Position numbers and translations under genes: made by a program. The notes beneath the pieces were generated by a model. That model was not told where the DNA came from. It saw only the letters and a list, made by a program, of their open reading frames with translations, and ran no database searches. A DNA stretch of 35,131 bases, taken from assembly GCA_022649925.1 (NCBI GenBank), contig JALCOX010000013.1:1-35131 (forward strand), read 5' to 3'. How positions within the stretch are numbered: the stretch's first letter is position 1; every line of letters starts with the position of its first letter. Source of the DNA: Bifidobacteriaceae bacterium (GTDB lineage: Bacteria; Actinomycetota; Actinomycetes; Actinomycetales; Bifidobacteriaceae). Below, piece by piece: positions 13,093 through 21,953 of the stretch.

Positions 13093-13749
13093 GTGCATGA
13101 CACCGTCTCACATCGCTTGCGCACTGACCGCGAATACAATCTCCCCGGCTTTCACGAGCTCGAGACCGCAGGCCGTTGGGATATGCCAGTGATCCAACCG
13201 TGTGATGTAACACCGGATGATCTCCTGCCGTTCAACCTCACCACTGGCAACAAGCCGGATACGAATACGGCCGTGCACTTCTTCATCGATGATTACCAAT
13301 TCCAGCGCGTGTGGAATGCGCCTGAACGCTATGTGGACTTATTCAAGCGCTTCCAAGCCACACTGACTCCGGACTTCAGCCTGTACATGGACATGCCTCA
13401 AGCGATGAAACTATGGAACGTATACCGCAGCCGCTATCTCGGCGCGTGGTGGCAGGCGCAGGGCGTCAGCGTGATCCCAACACTTCAGTGGGCGGATCCA
13501 CAGACATACGCCTATTGCTTCGATGGATTACCACACGACAGCACGGTAGCCGTGAGCACGCTCGGCGTCATCGGAGACCCCGAGGCTGAATCCGCATGGA
13601 GCGAAGGCATGAGCCTCGCGCTCACACTCCTCCACCCCTCGCTCGTCCTCCACTACGGAAAGCCAGTGCCGGGCTTCGACTGGCAGGGCACAGACATGAT
13701 CCGGTACAGCAATCACGTGATCGAGAGGATGAAAGCTCATGGGCGGTAG
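13093..13749 (+). CDS. DUF4417-family protein
   Basis: This 218-residue protein fits the DUF4417 family seen in phages and mobile elements: VIQPCDVTPDDLLPFN, VHFFIDDYQFQRVWNAPERY, DFSLYMDMPQAMKLWNVYRSR and QGVSVIPTLQWADP. The biochemical role of that family is not established. GTG at 13093 was chosen because GAGGTG lies 6 bases upstream and no ATG is available. It overlaps the next gene by 11 bp and so belongs with the MGGRG cassette that follows. Confidence 0.75.
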   Translation: MHDTVSHRLRTDREYNLPGFHELETAGRWDMPVIQPCDVTPDDLLPFNLTTGNKPDTNTAVHFFIDDYQFQRVWNAPERYVDLFKRFQATLTPDFSLYMDMPQAMKLWNVYRSRYLGAWWQAQGVSVIPTLQWADPQTYAYCFDGLPHDSTVAVSTLGVIGDPEAESAWSEGMSLALTLLHPSLVLHYGKPVPGFDWQGTDMIRYSNHVIERMKAHGR

Positions 13750-14356
13750 AGGAAGCCACAGCAGCTCATACAGCACGGTTCGCAAGACACCCACTTTCGA
13801 GTCCCTGGATGTCAAATCCACAAAGGAATTCGACACTCTCCCCGATGACACGAAGACAACCGTTCTCGCAAGCATCGACCGCATGTATTCGGAGCTCCCA
13901 AAGCTCAGAGGCGAGATCGCCTACGTAGACTTCTACGAACGCCCCAAACGCAAAATTAAAGCCAGCAACGCTGGTGAGCTCGCACACGTCAAACCGTACG
14001 GCGACAAGTCCAATGTCACCCTCTTGGAAGGATTCAAGGACACTAAGCGACTCAACGCCCGCGTCTCCTCTGATAAGAGCGGGGTCAATGGACAGGACGT
14101 GAAGAGCGTTCTCTACCATGAGATCGGTCACGCGGCAGTTAACCGCATACGGCGCAACACTGGCAATCCCAGCATCGAGACCAGTATCGTGAACAAGGCA
14201 TCATCACACGGCAAGGCCAGCGACATCAGCCGATACGCCACCAGAAACAACAACGAGACCATTGGTGAAGCCGTTAGCGACTACATGACGCACGGGAGTA
14301 AAGCGAACCCGATGTCTATCAGCATATGGAAGCAGCTCAAAAGCTATCTGTCGTAA
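13739..14356 (+). CDS. MGGRG-tagged putative zinc metalloprotease
   Basis: This 205-residue protein starts with the tag MGGRGSHSSS, shared with the next gene. A zinc-peptidase motif HEIGH occupies residues 127-131, and Glu177 lies in GEAVSDY, echoing the third ligand of thermolysin-like gluzincins (NExxSD). The start overlaps the DUF4417 gene. GGRG-starting proteins recur next to phage head genes and can carry toxin or enzyme domains. Here the substrate is unknown: possibilities are a prohead-associated protease, an injected effector or a toxin. The motif is clear; the role is inference. Confidence 0.7.
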   Translation: MGGRGSHSSSYSTVRKTPTFESLDVKSTKEFDTLPDDTKTTVLASIDRMYSELPKLRGEIAYVDFYERPKRKIKASNAGELAHVKPYGDKSNVTLLEGFKDTKRLNARVSSDKSGVNGQDVKSVLYHEIGHAAVNRIRRNTGNPSIETSIVNKASSHGKASDISRYATRNNNETIGEAVSDYMTHGSKANPMSISIWKQLKSYLS

Positions 14357-14365
14357 GGAGCGCAC

Positions 14366-14821
14366 ATGGGCGGACGCGGAGCCAGCAGCGCAAGCGACAA
14401 AGAGTATTCGCACGATGGCAAGACCTTCAAATACGGCGACGAATACGAAACGAAGTTCGTGTCCGATGGCATGAAGTTCATTCAGCAGAAGGATTCTAAG
14501 CCCACCAAAGCACCTATTGAATCCCAGACGCCCGGCCGCATATACGCCACACTCGATAATGACCGCAACCCCGCATGGCAGGCGAAAAACCGACCGCAGT
14601 CGATTCACGATCTCACCTTTGTTGGTTCTGACGGGCGCGTGTCAAAGCAGATCCACACCACCAACCATGGCAGCCTCGGCGCTCACGCGCACGAGTGGAA
14701 GACCTACCCCGATGGAACATACCGGCCGGTTGCCCCTAGAGCGCTCACGGCTGACGAGACTAGAATGCTAACTAAAGCCAAAGCGGACTTCATTAACTGG
14801 CGGAAAGGCAGGAAATCATGA
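14366..14821 (+). CDS. MGGRG-tagged protein, unknown domain
   Basis: This 151-residue basic protein begins MGGRGASSAS, the same tag as the preceding protein, then diverges completely. The C-terminal half (GRIYATLDNDRNPAW, RVSKQIHTTNHG, AHAHEWKTYPDGTY) is rich in His and aromatic residues and has the look of a small enzyme or toxin domain, though I recognise none. AAGGAG precedes the ATG. It overlaps by 4 bp a small acidic protein, an arrangement typical of an effector with its partner. Confidence 0.65.
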   Translation: MGGRGASSASDKEYSHDGKTFKYGDEYETKFVSDGMKFIQQKDSKPTKAPIESQTPGRIYATLDNDRNPAWQAKNRPQSIHDLTFVGSDGRVSKQIHTTNHGSLGAHAHEWKTYPDGTYRPVAPRALTADETRMLTKAKADFINWRKGRKS

Positions 14822-15087
14822 CAGACGCAACAGTGAAGACAAATATGGATGTCTGGTTCCAAACCGCCCTTGAGAACTCCGAAATGTTCTTCACTCTCCA
14901 CGGCACCCGTTACGAGATGTCAGTGAATCCCACCGACAACGGCGGGTCCGAATGGACATTGTGGAACACGGAAGAGAAGAAGCCTGCTAGCGGCAAATAT
15001 CCGAACATGTTCGCGTTCGCTGCCGCACCCATCTGGGATGACAGGCCATTGCTCAACGCATGGCCAGACATGATATTGGACGACTGA
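14818..15087 (+). CDS. Small acidic protein, possible partner of the MGGRG protein
   Basis: This 89-residue acidic protein (NSEMFFTLHGTRYEMSVNPTDNGG...) has a predicted beta-rich centre and an acidic end (DMILDD). Its ATG overlaps the stop of the MGGRG protein (ATGA). Size, charge and coupling would suit an immunity or chaperone partner, but no family is recognised. The large-terminase gene begins 19 bp later. Confidence 0.6.
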   Translation: MTDATVKTNMDVWFQTALENSEMFFTLHGTRYEMSVNPTDNGGSEWTLWNTEEKKPASGKYPNMFAFAAAPIWDDRPLLNAWPDMILDD

Positions 15088-15106
15088 TTAAACCCGGGAG
15101 GCTCCT

Positions 15107-16435
15107 GTGGCAACGTTGGAGCCTCTCACAGGCAAAGCCGCAAAAGCCGTTGACATTCCCTCGTGGGCGAAGATCATCGCCTGCGATGGTGCAGTGCGCA
15201 GCGGTAAAACCGTCAGCGAACTATTGCTCTGGGTCAAATACTGCCTGCACTCCCCCGCAGGCCTGCTGCTCATCGGCGGGCGCACGGAACGCACGATAGC
15301 CAACAACTTGATCTACCCGCTGCAGTCATGGTTCGGCGCGGAGAACGTACAATACCGTTCGTCCACGGGCATGTGCTGGATCTTCGGACGCGAATGCCTC
15401 GTGGTCGGCTTCAACGACGCTCAGGCGCAGACCAAGATCCAGGGACTGACGCTCGCGGGCGCACTTCTCGACGAGGCGGCGGTGGTTCCCGAAGCGGCAT
15501 TCACCATGCTCGTCAGCCGTCTCAGCATCCCCGGCGCACGCCTGTTCTTCACCTGCAACCCGGAAGCGCCAGAGCACTGGCTGAAGAAGAAATGGCTCGA
15601 CCGCGCGCGCCTGTGGATCGACAAGGACGGCAAAGCCCACGAGAACCCCGCAGACGATTCACTGAAGCTGTTCCGCGTCACGTTCGTACTCGAGGACAAC
15701 ACCTGGCTCGTCCACAACAATCCCGATTACATCGCCGAACTCAAGCTCCAATACACGGGCCTATGGTACCGGCGCATGATCGAAAGCGAGTGGGTGGCCG
15801 CCGAAGGCGCTATCTACCCCATGTGGGAGCCACAGAGATACGTGGTGCCATGGGAGAAGCTGCCCAAGATGAGCCAGATCCTGGCTGTGGGCTGCGACTA
15901 CGGAACCACCAACGCAAGCACCGGCCTCATGCTCGCCCTGCATGACATCGTGGACGACACAGGCCGCATCACCGGCCACGACCTCTACGTGATCGACGAG
16001 TTCCGCTACGACTCGCGCGCGGGCAATCCACGCATCACCGACGCGGATCTGAGCGAACGGTTCAGACGCTGGCTCCATACCGAGCATCTCCCATACGAGA
16101 CCGCACTCGAACCGGATTACGTGTTCGTGGATCCGGCCGCCGCCTCGTTCAAGGTGCAATTGATCGAGGATGGAATAGAAAACCTTGGAGACGGCGAAAA
16201 CAACGTGACGTACGGCATCAGTCGCGTGGCCTCGTTGCTCGACACCGACAAGCTGCACATATCCTCTCGCTGCAAAGGCCTGATCGAGGAGTTCCCCGGC
16301 TACTGCTGGGATCCCAAAGCGTCAGATCAGGGCATTGACAAGCCCATCAAAGTCGCAGATCACTCACTCGATGGCCTCAGATACGCCATAGCCAGCACGG
16401 AATCCGTGTGGCAACCACTCATCACCAACACATAA
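15107..16435 (+). CDS. terL: Terminase large subunit
   Basis: This 442-residue packaging motor shows Walker A (GAVRSGKT, residues 28-35), Walker B with catalytic acid (LAGALLDEAA, about 116-125), the coupling motif FTCNPE, and a C-terminal RNase-H-like nuclease with acidic residues in CDYGTTNAST, FVDPAAASF and ADHSLDGLRYA. It resembles the PBSX/SPP1-like terminase group, which suggests headful packaging, an inference. The GTG start at 15107 has GGGAGG a few bases upstream. Full length. Confidence 0.96.
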   Translation: MATLEPLTGKAAKAVDIPSWAKIIACDGAVRSGKTVSELLLWVKYCLHSPAGLLLIGGRTERTIANNLIYPLQSWFGAENVQYRSSTGMCWIFGRECLVVGFNDAQAQTKIQGLTLAGALLDEAAVVPEAAFTMLVSRLSIPGARLFFTCNPEAPEHWLKKKWLDRARLWIDKDGKAHENPADDSLKLFRVTFVLEDNTWLVHNNPDYIAELKLQYTGLWYRRMIESEWVAAEGAIYPMWEPQRYVVPWEKLPKMSQILAVGCDYGTTNASTGLMLALHDIVDDTGRITGHDLYVIDEFRYDSRAGNPRITDADLSERFRRWLHTEHLPYETALEPDYVFVDPAAASFKVQLIEDGIENLGDGENNVTYGISRVASLLDTDKLHISSRCKGLIEEFPGYCWDPKASDQGIDKPIKVADHSLDGLRYAIASTESVWQPLITNT

Positions 16436-16454
16436 CAAGCCTTGGAGGCTCAGC

Positions 16455-18095
16455 ATGGCACTGCCTGACAGCAACGCACAATGGCCGCCCACCAGCCTCA
16501 ACAAGCCGCTCAGCGAGATCAAGCGCTACGACGCATGGTATCGCGGCGACATCGACGACCTCGAGCAGATCTACAGCACGCAAGTAAGCGGTGGCTTCTG
16601 GGGGCAGATGAAGCGCTTCTTCATGGGAGCGCCCAAGCTCGGCGAGACCGCGCAGCGCCCCGACAAGGTGCACGTGCCACTGCCCGCCGAGATCGCTAAA
16701 ATGAGCGCCGCGCAACTGTTTTCCGAGATGCCGAACGCGCACTTTGGAGATATGGACGGCGATCTTGACGACAAGGGCATCACCAACGCGACTCAGGGCG
16801 ATAAACTCGAGAAAACCCTCACCGACCTGCTCGACGATGAGACTCATGCCACGTTGCTCGAAGGCGCAGAGCTTGCCTCGGCCCACGGTGGCAACTTCTA
16901 CCGCATTGCATGGGACGCGGGCGTGGCGGATCACCCATTCATCACTCCTGTGGCCGCTGACATGGCCGTTCCTGAATTCCGCTGGGGCAGGCTTTCGGGC
17001 CTCACCGTGTGGAGTGATCTTGAACCGTTGAAGGGCTCGCGGATGCGCTATAAGCTCCTCGAATACCACACGGCCGGATCCATTGAATACGGACTCTACG
17101 AATCGTCCGACGAACGTTCTATCGGTGTTCGCGTTCCCCTCGAGACCCACCCTGCTACAGCTCCCCTCGCCGCTTTGGTGAATGCGGACTCGCAGGTGCC
17201 AACCGGTAGCACACTGATGACCGCCTGCTATATCCCCAACGTGAAGCCGAACCGCTCAATGCGCTCCGACCCTATCGGCCAGCACCTCGGCCGCTCCGAC
17301 TTCGATGAGGCGGAAAGCCTGTTCGATCAGATTGACGAATGCTACAGCTCTTGGAGCCGCGACATCCGGCTCGGCAAGGCGAGAATCTTCGCCAGCCGCG
17401 ACATGCTCAAGACCGGCAAGCCCGGCGAGGGCAGCAGCTTCAACACGGATCAGGAGATCTTCACGCCGCTCGCCATGCCACCCGGCAGCCAGCTCAACCA
17501 CGAGAAGATGCTCGAAATGTTCCAGCCCAACATCCGCTGGCAAGAGCATCAAGCCACCGCGCAGGACTTGATCGAACGCGCCTACACAGCGTGCGGGTAC
17601 AGCTCTTCGACATTCGGCCAATCCGGTGACGTGGCGATGACCGCTACCGAGGCGCAGGCGCGAGAGAAACTGACCATGCTCACCCGCTCCTCGAAGATCC
17701 TCTACACACGGCCTCAATTGCGCAAGCTGTTCGCCGCGCTCATGGACGTGAATACAGCCGTGTTCAACGGTCCGTCACGTGGCGAGGCGATCCCCGACAT
17801 CGAATTCCCGCCCGCCGCCACCGACGCCCCCAACGTGGTTGCGCAAACCCTCAATCTCCTGGCATCTAGCGAGTCGGCGTCGATCGGCACGCGCGTGCAG
17901 ATGCTGCACCCGGGATGGAGCGACACGGAGATCGGCGAGGAAGTCGCCAAGATCCAGCAGGAAACCAGCGCAGCCGTGCCGATTCCCGACATCAGCGGGT
18001 TGGAGGGCATTGAATCCGCTGATGTTTCAGAATCTACCGATAATCAGCCCGCGGATTCCGCTGATTCTCAGGATGGTGACAGCGAGGAGGAGTGA
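16455..18095 (+). CDS. Portal protein (SPP1 gp6-like)
   Basis: This 546-residue protein fits the SPP1-gp6-type portal family: an N-terminal wing with RYDAWYRGDIDDLEQIYS, a central region YSSWSRDIRLGKARIFASRDML, the stretch SSSTFGQSGDVAMTATEAQAREKLTMLTR near the stem and crown, and an acidic C-terminal tail. It forms the dodecameric DNA gate at the capsid vertex and docks the terminase. GGAGG lies 9 bases before the ATG. It is followed immediately (TGATG) by the minor head protein. Confidence 0.92.
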   Translation: MALPDSNAQWPPTSLNKPLSEIKRYDAWYRGDIDDLEQIYSTQVSGGFWGQMKRFFMGAPKLGETAQRPDKVHVPLPAEIAKMSAAQLFSEMPNAHFGDMDGDLDDKGITNATQGDKLEKTLTDLLDDETHATLLEGAELASAHGGNFYRIAWDAGVADHPFITPVAADMAVPEFRWGRLSGLTVWSDLEPLKGSRMRYKLLEYHTAGSIEYGLYESSDERSIGVRVPLETHPATAPLAALVNADSQVPTGSTLMTACYIPNVKPNRSMRSDPIGQHLGRSDFDEAESLFDQIDECYSSWSRDIRLGKARIFASRDMLKTGKPGEGSSFNTDQEIFTPLAMPPGSQLNHEKMLEMFQPNIRWQEHQATAQDLIERAYTACGYSSSTFGQSGDVAMTATEAQAREKLTMLTRSSKILYTRPQLRKLFAALMDVNTAVFNGPSRGEAIPDIEFPPAATDAPNVVAQTLNLLASSESASIGTRVQMLHPGWSDTEIGEEVAKIQQETSAAVPIPDISGLEGIESADVSESTDNQPADSADSQDGDSEEE

Positions 18096-19228
18096 TGGCC
18101 CAGCCTCAGGACTCCACGCCGAACCAGCCGTCGCAGACCGCCCTCACGGTCACAGCGGCTGCAGCTGCCGTCACCGCGCTGTACATCTGGGCGGAGATGC
18201 GCGTGGTCACCTCGATCACCAAAGGCCTGCGCAGCCTCGCCGCCTCGCATGGATGGATCTCACCCATCAGCTTCCTCACGAGCCTGCGCCAGACCAAGAA
18301 TCAGGTGTTCAATCAGCTTGAAAAGCAGACACCGATACTCCTCGACCAGCTCGAGAAGTCAATTCTCACTGCAGAACCAATTCCCACGATTCACATTCCA
18401 CCACCTCAAGGCCCCATAAATTTAGGAAAACAGCAGGGTGGCGGCGACGACTTCGACTTCACCAAACCACTCGCCGAGCGCGCCATAGAGGCAATCCGCA
18501 CAGACCTGAGCAACGAGCTCAAGGACGCGCGCTTTCGCATCCTGCGTGTGGATGATGATATCTACAAGTGGCTGGGGGCGGGTGCCGCACAGGACGCGGA
18601 CAAGGACTCCGGCCGTACTGTTCGCCAGGCCATGCGCACCATGTACAACGAACTACTCGCCCACGGCGTCACCGGCTTTACCGACAAGGGCGGGCGCGAC
18701 TGGTCGCTGAGCAGCTACGTGGAAATGGCCGTGCGTACGGAATCTGCTCGCGGTTTGCGTGACGCGCACATGCAGGTCATGCAAGCCGCAGGCATCCACC
18801 TCTTCATCGTGCCCACGCAGTCACACCCGTGTCCCAAGTGCTTCGCATGGCAAGGCAAAGTGCTCAGCGTGGAACCTGATAAGCGCGCCGACGCCACCAT
18901 AGAGGAAGCCACCATAGGTGGCCTCTGGCACCCCAATTGCGAGCACCATCTCAGCGCCTACATTCCCGGCCATACGAAGCGGCCGAAGCCACGCGAATGG
19001 ACGGAGCGCGACGAGGCGCAGTGGAAGGCCACGCAGAAGCAGCGCAGCCTCGAGGTCAAGGCCCGCAAGACGAAGCGCCTTCTCGCCGCGTCCTCGGATC
19101 CCGAACTCTCCCGCGGCCTGCGCTCCGATTCGCGCGCCACCCAGCAGCAGATCCGCGATCTGACCGCCGAGCACAGGCTGCTACGACGCAGGCAGCGCGA
19201 GCAAGTCAATCTCGGCCTGCACAAATAA
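18095..19228 (+). CDS. Phage minor head protein (min_cap2/SPP1 gp7-like)
   Basis: This 377-residue protein contains the family signature in its middle: AVRTESARGLRDAHMQ, then PCPKCFAWQGKVLS and GGLWHPNCEHHLSAYIPG (Cys/His residues at about 247-295). The N-terminus (residues 10-35) is Ala-rich and hydrophobic; the C-terminus is a long basic helix. Such proteins are few per capsid and may enter the cell with the DNA. It starts at ATG 18095, overlapping the portal stop by one base, with AGGAGG upstream. Confidence 0.88.
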   Translation: MAQPQDSTPNQPSQTALTVTAAAAAVTALYIWAEMRVVTSITKGLRSLAASHGWISPISFLTSLRQTKNQVFNQLEKQTPILLDQLEKSILTAEPIPTIHIPPPQGPINLGKQQGGGDDFDFTKPLAERAIEAIRTDLSNELKDARFRILRVDDDIYKWLGAGAAQDADKDSGRTVRQAMRTMYNELLAHGVTGFTDKGGRDWSLSSYVEMAVRTESARGLRDAHMQVMQAAGIHLFIVPTQSHPCPKCFAWQGKVLSVEPDKRADATIEEATIGGLWHPNCEHHLSAYIPGHTKRPKPREWTERDEAQWKATQKQRSLEVKARKTKRLLAASSDPELSRGLRSDSRATQQQIRDLTAEHRLLRRRQREQVNLGLHK

Positions 19229-19234
19229 GATTTC

Positions 19235-19260
19235 GCTTCACCGAAACGGTGGGGCTTTTT
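19235..19260 (+). terminator. Intrinsic terminator after the minor head gene
   Basis: GCTTCACCG (19235-19243) pairs with CGGTGGGGC (19247-19255, two G-T pairs) around AAA, followed by TTTTT. It lies between the minor head and scaffold genes, so probably partial read-through sets relative expression. Confidence 0.7.
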
Positions 19261-19286
19261 AATAACCAATCCGAAACGGAGAAACC

Positions 19287-19838
19287 ATGGCAGACGACGC
19301 CACAACCACCGCAGAGTCAACCACCTCACCCGCAGCCGAATCTGAAACAGGTTCACCTACACGCGAGACGACCACTACGGAGACAGATCACACAGATCTG
19401 GCCGCAGAAGTCGAAAAATGGAAAGCCCTGAGCCGAAAGAACGAAGCGCGCGCAGCAGAGAACGCGAAGAAAGCACAGGACTACGACGCTTTCCAAGAGT
19501 CTCAGAAGAGCGAACTTCAGAAGGCCCAGGAGGCAGCAACTAACTGGGAGAACAAGTTCAAGCAGTCGCAGATCACCGCACTACAGGCCGAAACGGCCGC
19601 AAAGAACGGCCTGCCCATCGAACTCTTGACTGCGACCACCCAGGACGCTCTGGACGCACAAGTTGCAGCATTGCAAGCGTTCAAGACTCCCATTGTTCCC
19701 AAGGCGAGCGGCGTCGACACCAGCGGATCCGACCCCAAACCCACGTACACGCGGGCCCAACTGTCAGACCCGAAATTCTACAAAGATCATCACGATGACA
19801 TTCTCCTCGCCTCACGCGAGGGGCGCATCACCGCATAA
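19287..19838 (+). CDS. Capsid scaffolding protein
   Basis: This 183-residue protein has a Thr/Glu-rich N-terminus, a highly charged helix predicted to form a coiled coil (about residues 35-95, LAAEVEKWKALSRKNEARAAENAKKAQDY) and a basic-polar C-terminal part. This is the usual build of scaffold proteins directly upstream of the major capsid gene. It would nucleate prohead assembly and then leave. The ATG is preceded by an ACGGAGA site. Confidence 0.85.
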   Translation: MADDATTTAESTTSPAAESETGSPTRETTTTETDHTDLAAEVEKWKALSRKNEARAAENAKKAQDYDAFQESQKSELQKAQEAATNWENKFKQSQITALQAETAAKNGLPIELLTATTQDALDAQVAALQAFKTPIVPKASGVDTSGSDPKPTYTRAQLSDPKFYKDHHDDILLASREGRITA

Positions 19839-19853
19839 CCGAAAGGCATCAAA

Positions 19854-20783
19854 ATGGCTCAGGCCAACATCACCACCACCGAGGCAGCCGCCTTCGTCCC
19901 AGAGATTTGGGCGAACGAAGCTCTCGACATTCTCCGCTCCAACATCGTTATGGCCCCCTTGGTCACCAAGGACACCGATCTGGCCGCGGCACAGGTCGGC
20001 GACACTCTCCACATCCCCTTCGTTGACACCCTCAAGGCCAACGACAAGAAGGCCAACACTCCGGTCACCCTACAGACTGCGACTGCCACGGACACTACCG
20101 TGAAGCTCGACAAGCACAAGGAAGCCACCATCTTGGTGGAGGATTTCGCGCGTACGGTCGCACAGCCGGTTCTCATGAACTCCTACCAGCGCGCACAGAT
20201 CGTCGCACTAGCTGAAGCCGTAGAAACCGACCTCATCGGTACCTACTCCGCGTTCTCTGGTTCCGTGGGAACCGCTGGCACCGACCTCGACGCCGCGACC
20301 CTGCGCGCGGTCAACAAGAAGTTCACCGATAACAAGGCACCGCGCGGAAACCGCCACCTGTTGATTTCCACGAAGGATTCCGCAGCCCTCCAGGCCGACG
20401 CCTCCCTGCAGAACTTCTTCGCATTCAACGAGGGGGCGCGTGGTGACATCTCCAACGGACTGATCGCCAGCAACATTTACGGCCTCCAGCTCCACGAGTC
20501 CCAGCTCGTCCCCGAGGTCGCAGGTGCGGCAGAGGGAGACCCGGCAACCACGAATAACTTCGCGTTCGACCCAGGTGCCGTGATCCTCGCGTCCCGTCCC
20601 CTCGCCGCCGCCCCCGTGGGCACCGGTGTCGCACAGGCCGCCGTCACCGACCCCGCCTCTGGCATCGTGCTGCGCGTCTCCATGAGCTACAACCCAGACC
20701 AGCTCGGCGTTCAGATCACCTACGACGTGCTCTACGGCGTCGCCAAGCTGCGCGACGCGCTTGGCTTCGCCGTCCTCGCCTAA
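19854..20783 (+). CDS. Major capsid protein
   Basis: This 309-residue protein begins AQANITTTEAAAFVPEIWANEALDILRSN, a pattern common to major capsid proteins of Gram-positive siphophages with the HK97 fold. Internal segments such as VGDTLHIPFVDTLKA, KLDKHKEATILVEDFAR and GYLR-like C-terminal YDVLYGVAKLRDALGFAVL support it. No long cleavable N-terminal delta domain is present; a separate scaffold does that work. Codon use is strongly biased to C-ending codons, as expected for the most abundant product. A strong hairpin follows. Confidence 0.93.
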   Translation: MAQANITTTEAAAFVPEIWANEALDILRSNIVMAPLVTKDTDLAAAQVGDTLHIPFVDTLKANDKKANTPVTLQTATATDTTVKLDKHKEATILVEDFARTVAQPVLMNSYQRAQIVALAEAVETDLIGTYSAFSGSVGTAGTDLDAATLRAVNKKFTDNKAPRGNRHLLISTKDSAALQADASLQNFFAFNEGARGDISNGLIASNIYGLQLHESQLVPEVAGAAEGDPATTNNFAFDPGAVILASRPLAAAPVGTGVAQAAVTDPASGIVLRVSMSYNPDQLGVQITYDVLYGVAKLRDALGFAVLA

Positions 20784-20790
20784 CAATTCA

Positions 20791-20830
20791 CGCGCCCGCG
20801 GTTCTCCACATCTCTTCGCGGGCGCGTTTT
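20791..20830 (+). terminator. Strong hairpin terminator after major capsid
   Basis: CGCGCCCGCG (20791-20800) pairs perfectly with CGCGGGCGCG (20817-20826), 16-base loop, then TTTT. It probably reduces transcription from the abundant capsid gene into the connector genes. Confidence 0.8.
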
Positions 20831-20858
20831 CATTCCTAAATCTATCTGAAAGGCAGTT

Positions 20859-21176
20859 ATGGCTGCTAAGTCGAAGGACGCACCGAGCGTCCATTACGTT
20901 AAGAATGCCGCGGGCGGCGTGCAAATCGTCTCCGACGAGCATTTCACTTATTACCTGCTCACCAGTTACGACGAGGCAGGCACCGCACACCTCAAGCCCG
21001 GCTACTCCGAGCTCACCGCCGCCGAAGCACGCAAGACGAACCCACAGCTCTTCGGCGCGCTCGATCCTCAAATCCGATACACGCCCAAGGAACTGGTCGC
21101 CAAGGCGGAATACGCCAAGCAGCTCGCCGCGCTCAAGGCCACCAACGCCACAGCGGAGACCGAAGAAAAGGCCTGA
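20859..21176 (+). CDS. Hypothetical head protein
   Basis: This 105-residue protein has a beta-like N-terminus (VHYVKNAAGGVQIVSDEHFTYYLLTSY) and an Ala/Lys/Glu-rich helical C-terminus. It sits between the capsid and first connector genes, where small head-decoration or connector-associated proteins often occur. AAAGGCAG precedes the ATG. No family is certain. Confidence 0.65.
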   Translation: MAAKSKDAPSVHYVKNAAGGVQIVSDEHFTYYLLTSYDEAGTAHLKPGYSELTAAEARKTNPQLFGALDPQIRYTPKELVAKAEYAKQLAALKATNATAETEEKA

Positions 21177-21179
21177 ACC

Positions 21180-21608
21180 ATGCTCACGTACGCCACCGCA
21201 GACGATTACAAGGAATGGAACGACCTCGAGGCCGTTCCGGCGAACGCCACCGCGCTTCTCCGCTCCGCGTCGCTTGCGGTGCGCGAAGCCACCAGCCTCG
21301 ACGTATACACCACCGACGACACTGGCCTGCCAACTGATGCCGACAAGCTACAGGCAATGAGGGACGCGACCTTGATTCAGGCCACCGCCCTCAATGCCTT
21401 GAAAATTGATGCCGCTCTAGGTGGTGTCATCACTCCGAGCACCACCACGTCGAAGAGCATCAACGGGGCGAGCCTGAGCTATTCCGCTGCCGAAGTGCAA
21501 GCTGCCGCTACCGGTAAGGCTCAAGCCGCACAAGCTCTCGTGTCCGCTGCCGTTCAGGCCCTGCGTCTGGCCGGGCTCGCCAGTAACGAACCATGGCGGG
21601 TGGGTTGA
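21180..21608 (+). CDS. Head-tail connector (adaptor) protein
   Basis: This 142-residue, mainly helical protein starts LTYATADDYKEWNDLEA and contains ALLRSASLAVREAT, as in the gp6/gp15-like adaptors that form the ring below the portal. Its position directly after the capsid block and before the stopper-like gene supports the call. The next gene's ATG overlaps its stop (TGATG). Confidence 0.75.
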   Translation: MLTYATADDYKEWNDLEAVPANATALLRSASLAVREATSLDVYTTDDTGLPTDADKLQAMRDATLIQATALNALKIDAALGGVITPSTTTSKSINGASLSYSAAEVQAAATGKAQAAQALVSAAVQALRLAGLASNEPWRVG

Positions 21609-21943
21609 TGGACGAGCTCAACGAATTCTACGTACATACTGTCGTCGTCGAAACCAAGTCCGGTACCAATGGACTTGGAGAACCGGTCGCTGAGTTCTCG
21701 GATCCGATTCCCTGCTTCATCCGCAACAGCACTCGGCTGATCCGCGACCAGGCGGGCCAGCATCTCATCGGAGCCACCGAGATCACCTGCAACAACCAGT
21801 ATTCGGATCTGTTCACGCCAGATTCCGACGTGTACCGCGTTGAGGGCGACGCGCGCTCTCGTATGGGTAGCGTCCAGCTCGTCGATGTCGCCAGCAGTGG
21901 CGATCTTATACTGCCCGATCACACTACCGTCACCATCGTCTAG
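21608..21943 (+). CDS. Head-tail stopper-like protein
   Basis: This 111-residue beta-rich protein (YVHTVVVETKSGTNGLGEP... ending DLILPDHTTVTIV) has the size and order of SPP1 gp16-type stoppers that close the capsid after packaging. ATG 21608 overlaps the adaptor stop; GGCGGGTGG is the likely ribosome site. An in-frame ATG at 21593 is an alternative. Called from synteny and fold pattern. Confidence 0.65.
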   Translation: MDELNEFYVHTVVVETKSGTNGLGEPVAEFSDPIPCFIRNSTRLIRDQAGQHLIGATEITCNNQYSDLFTPDSDVYRVEGDARSRMGSVQLVDVASSGDLILPDHTTVTIV

Positions 21944-21953
21944 GAGGCCCGTC

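Noticed and set aside
16422-17150. Long minus-strand frame opposite the portal gene
   Set aside because: It is a shadow of strongly biased coding on the plus strand, with no ribosome site and low-complexity, Val/Gly/Arg-heavy translation.
20208-21071. 287-codon minus-strand frame opposite the major capsid gene
   Set aside because: Mirror frame of the C-rich third positions of the capsid gene; it also runs through the terminator hairpin and has no family resemblance.
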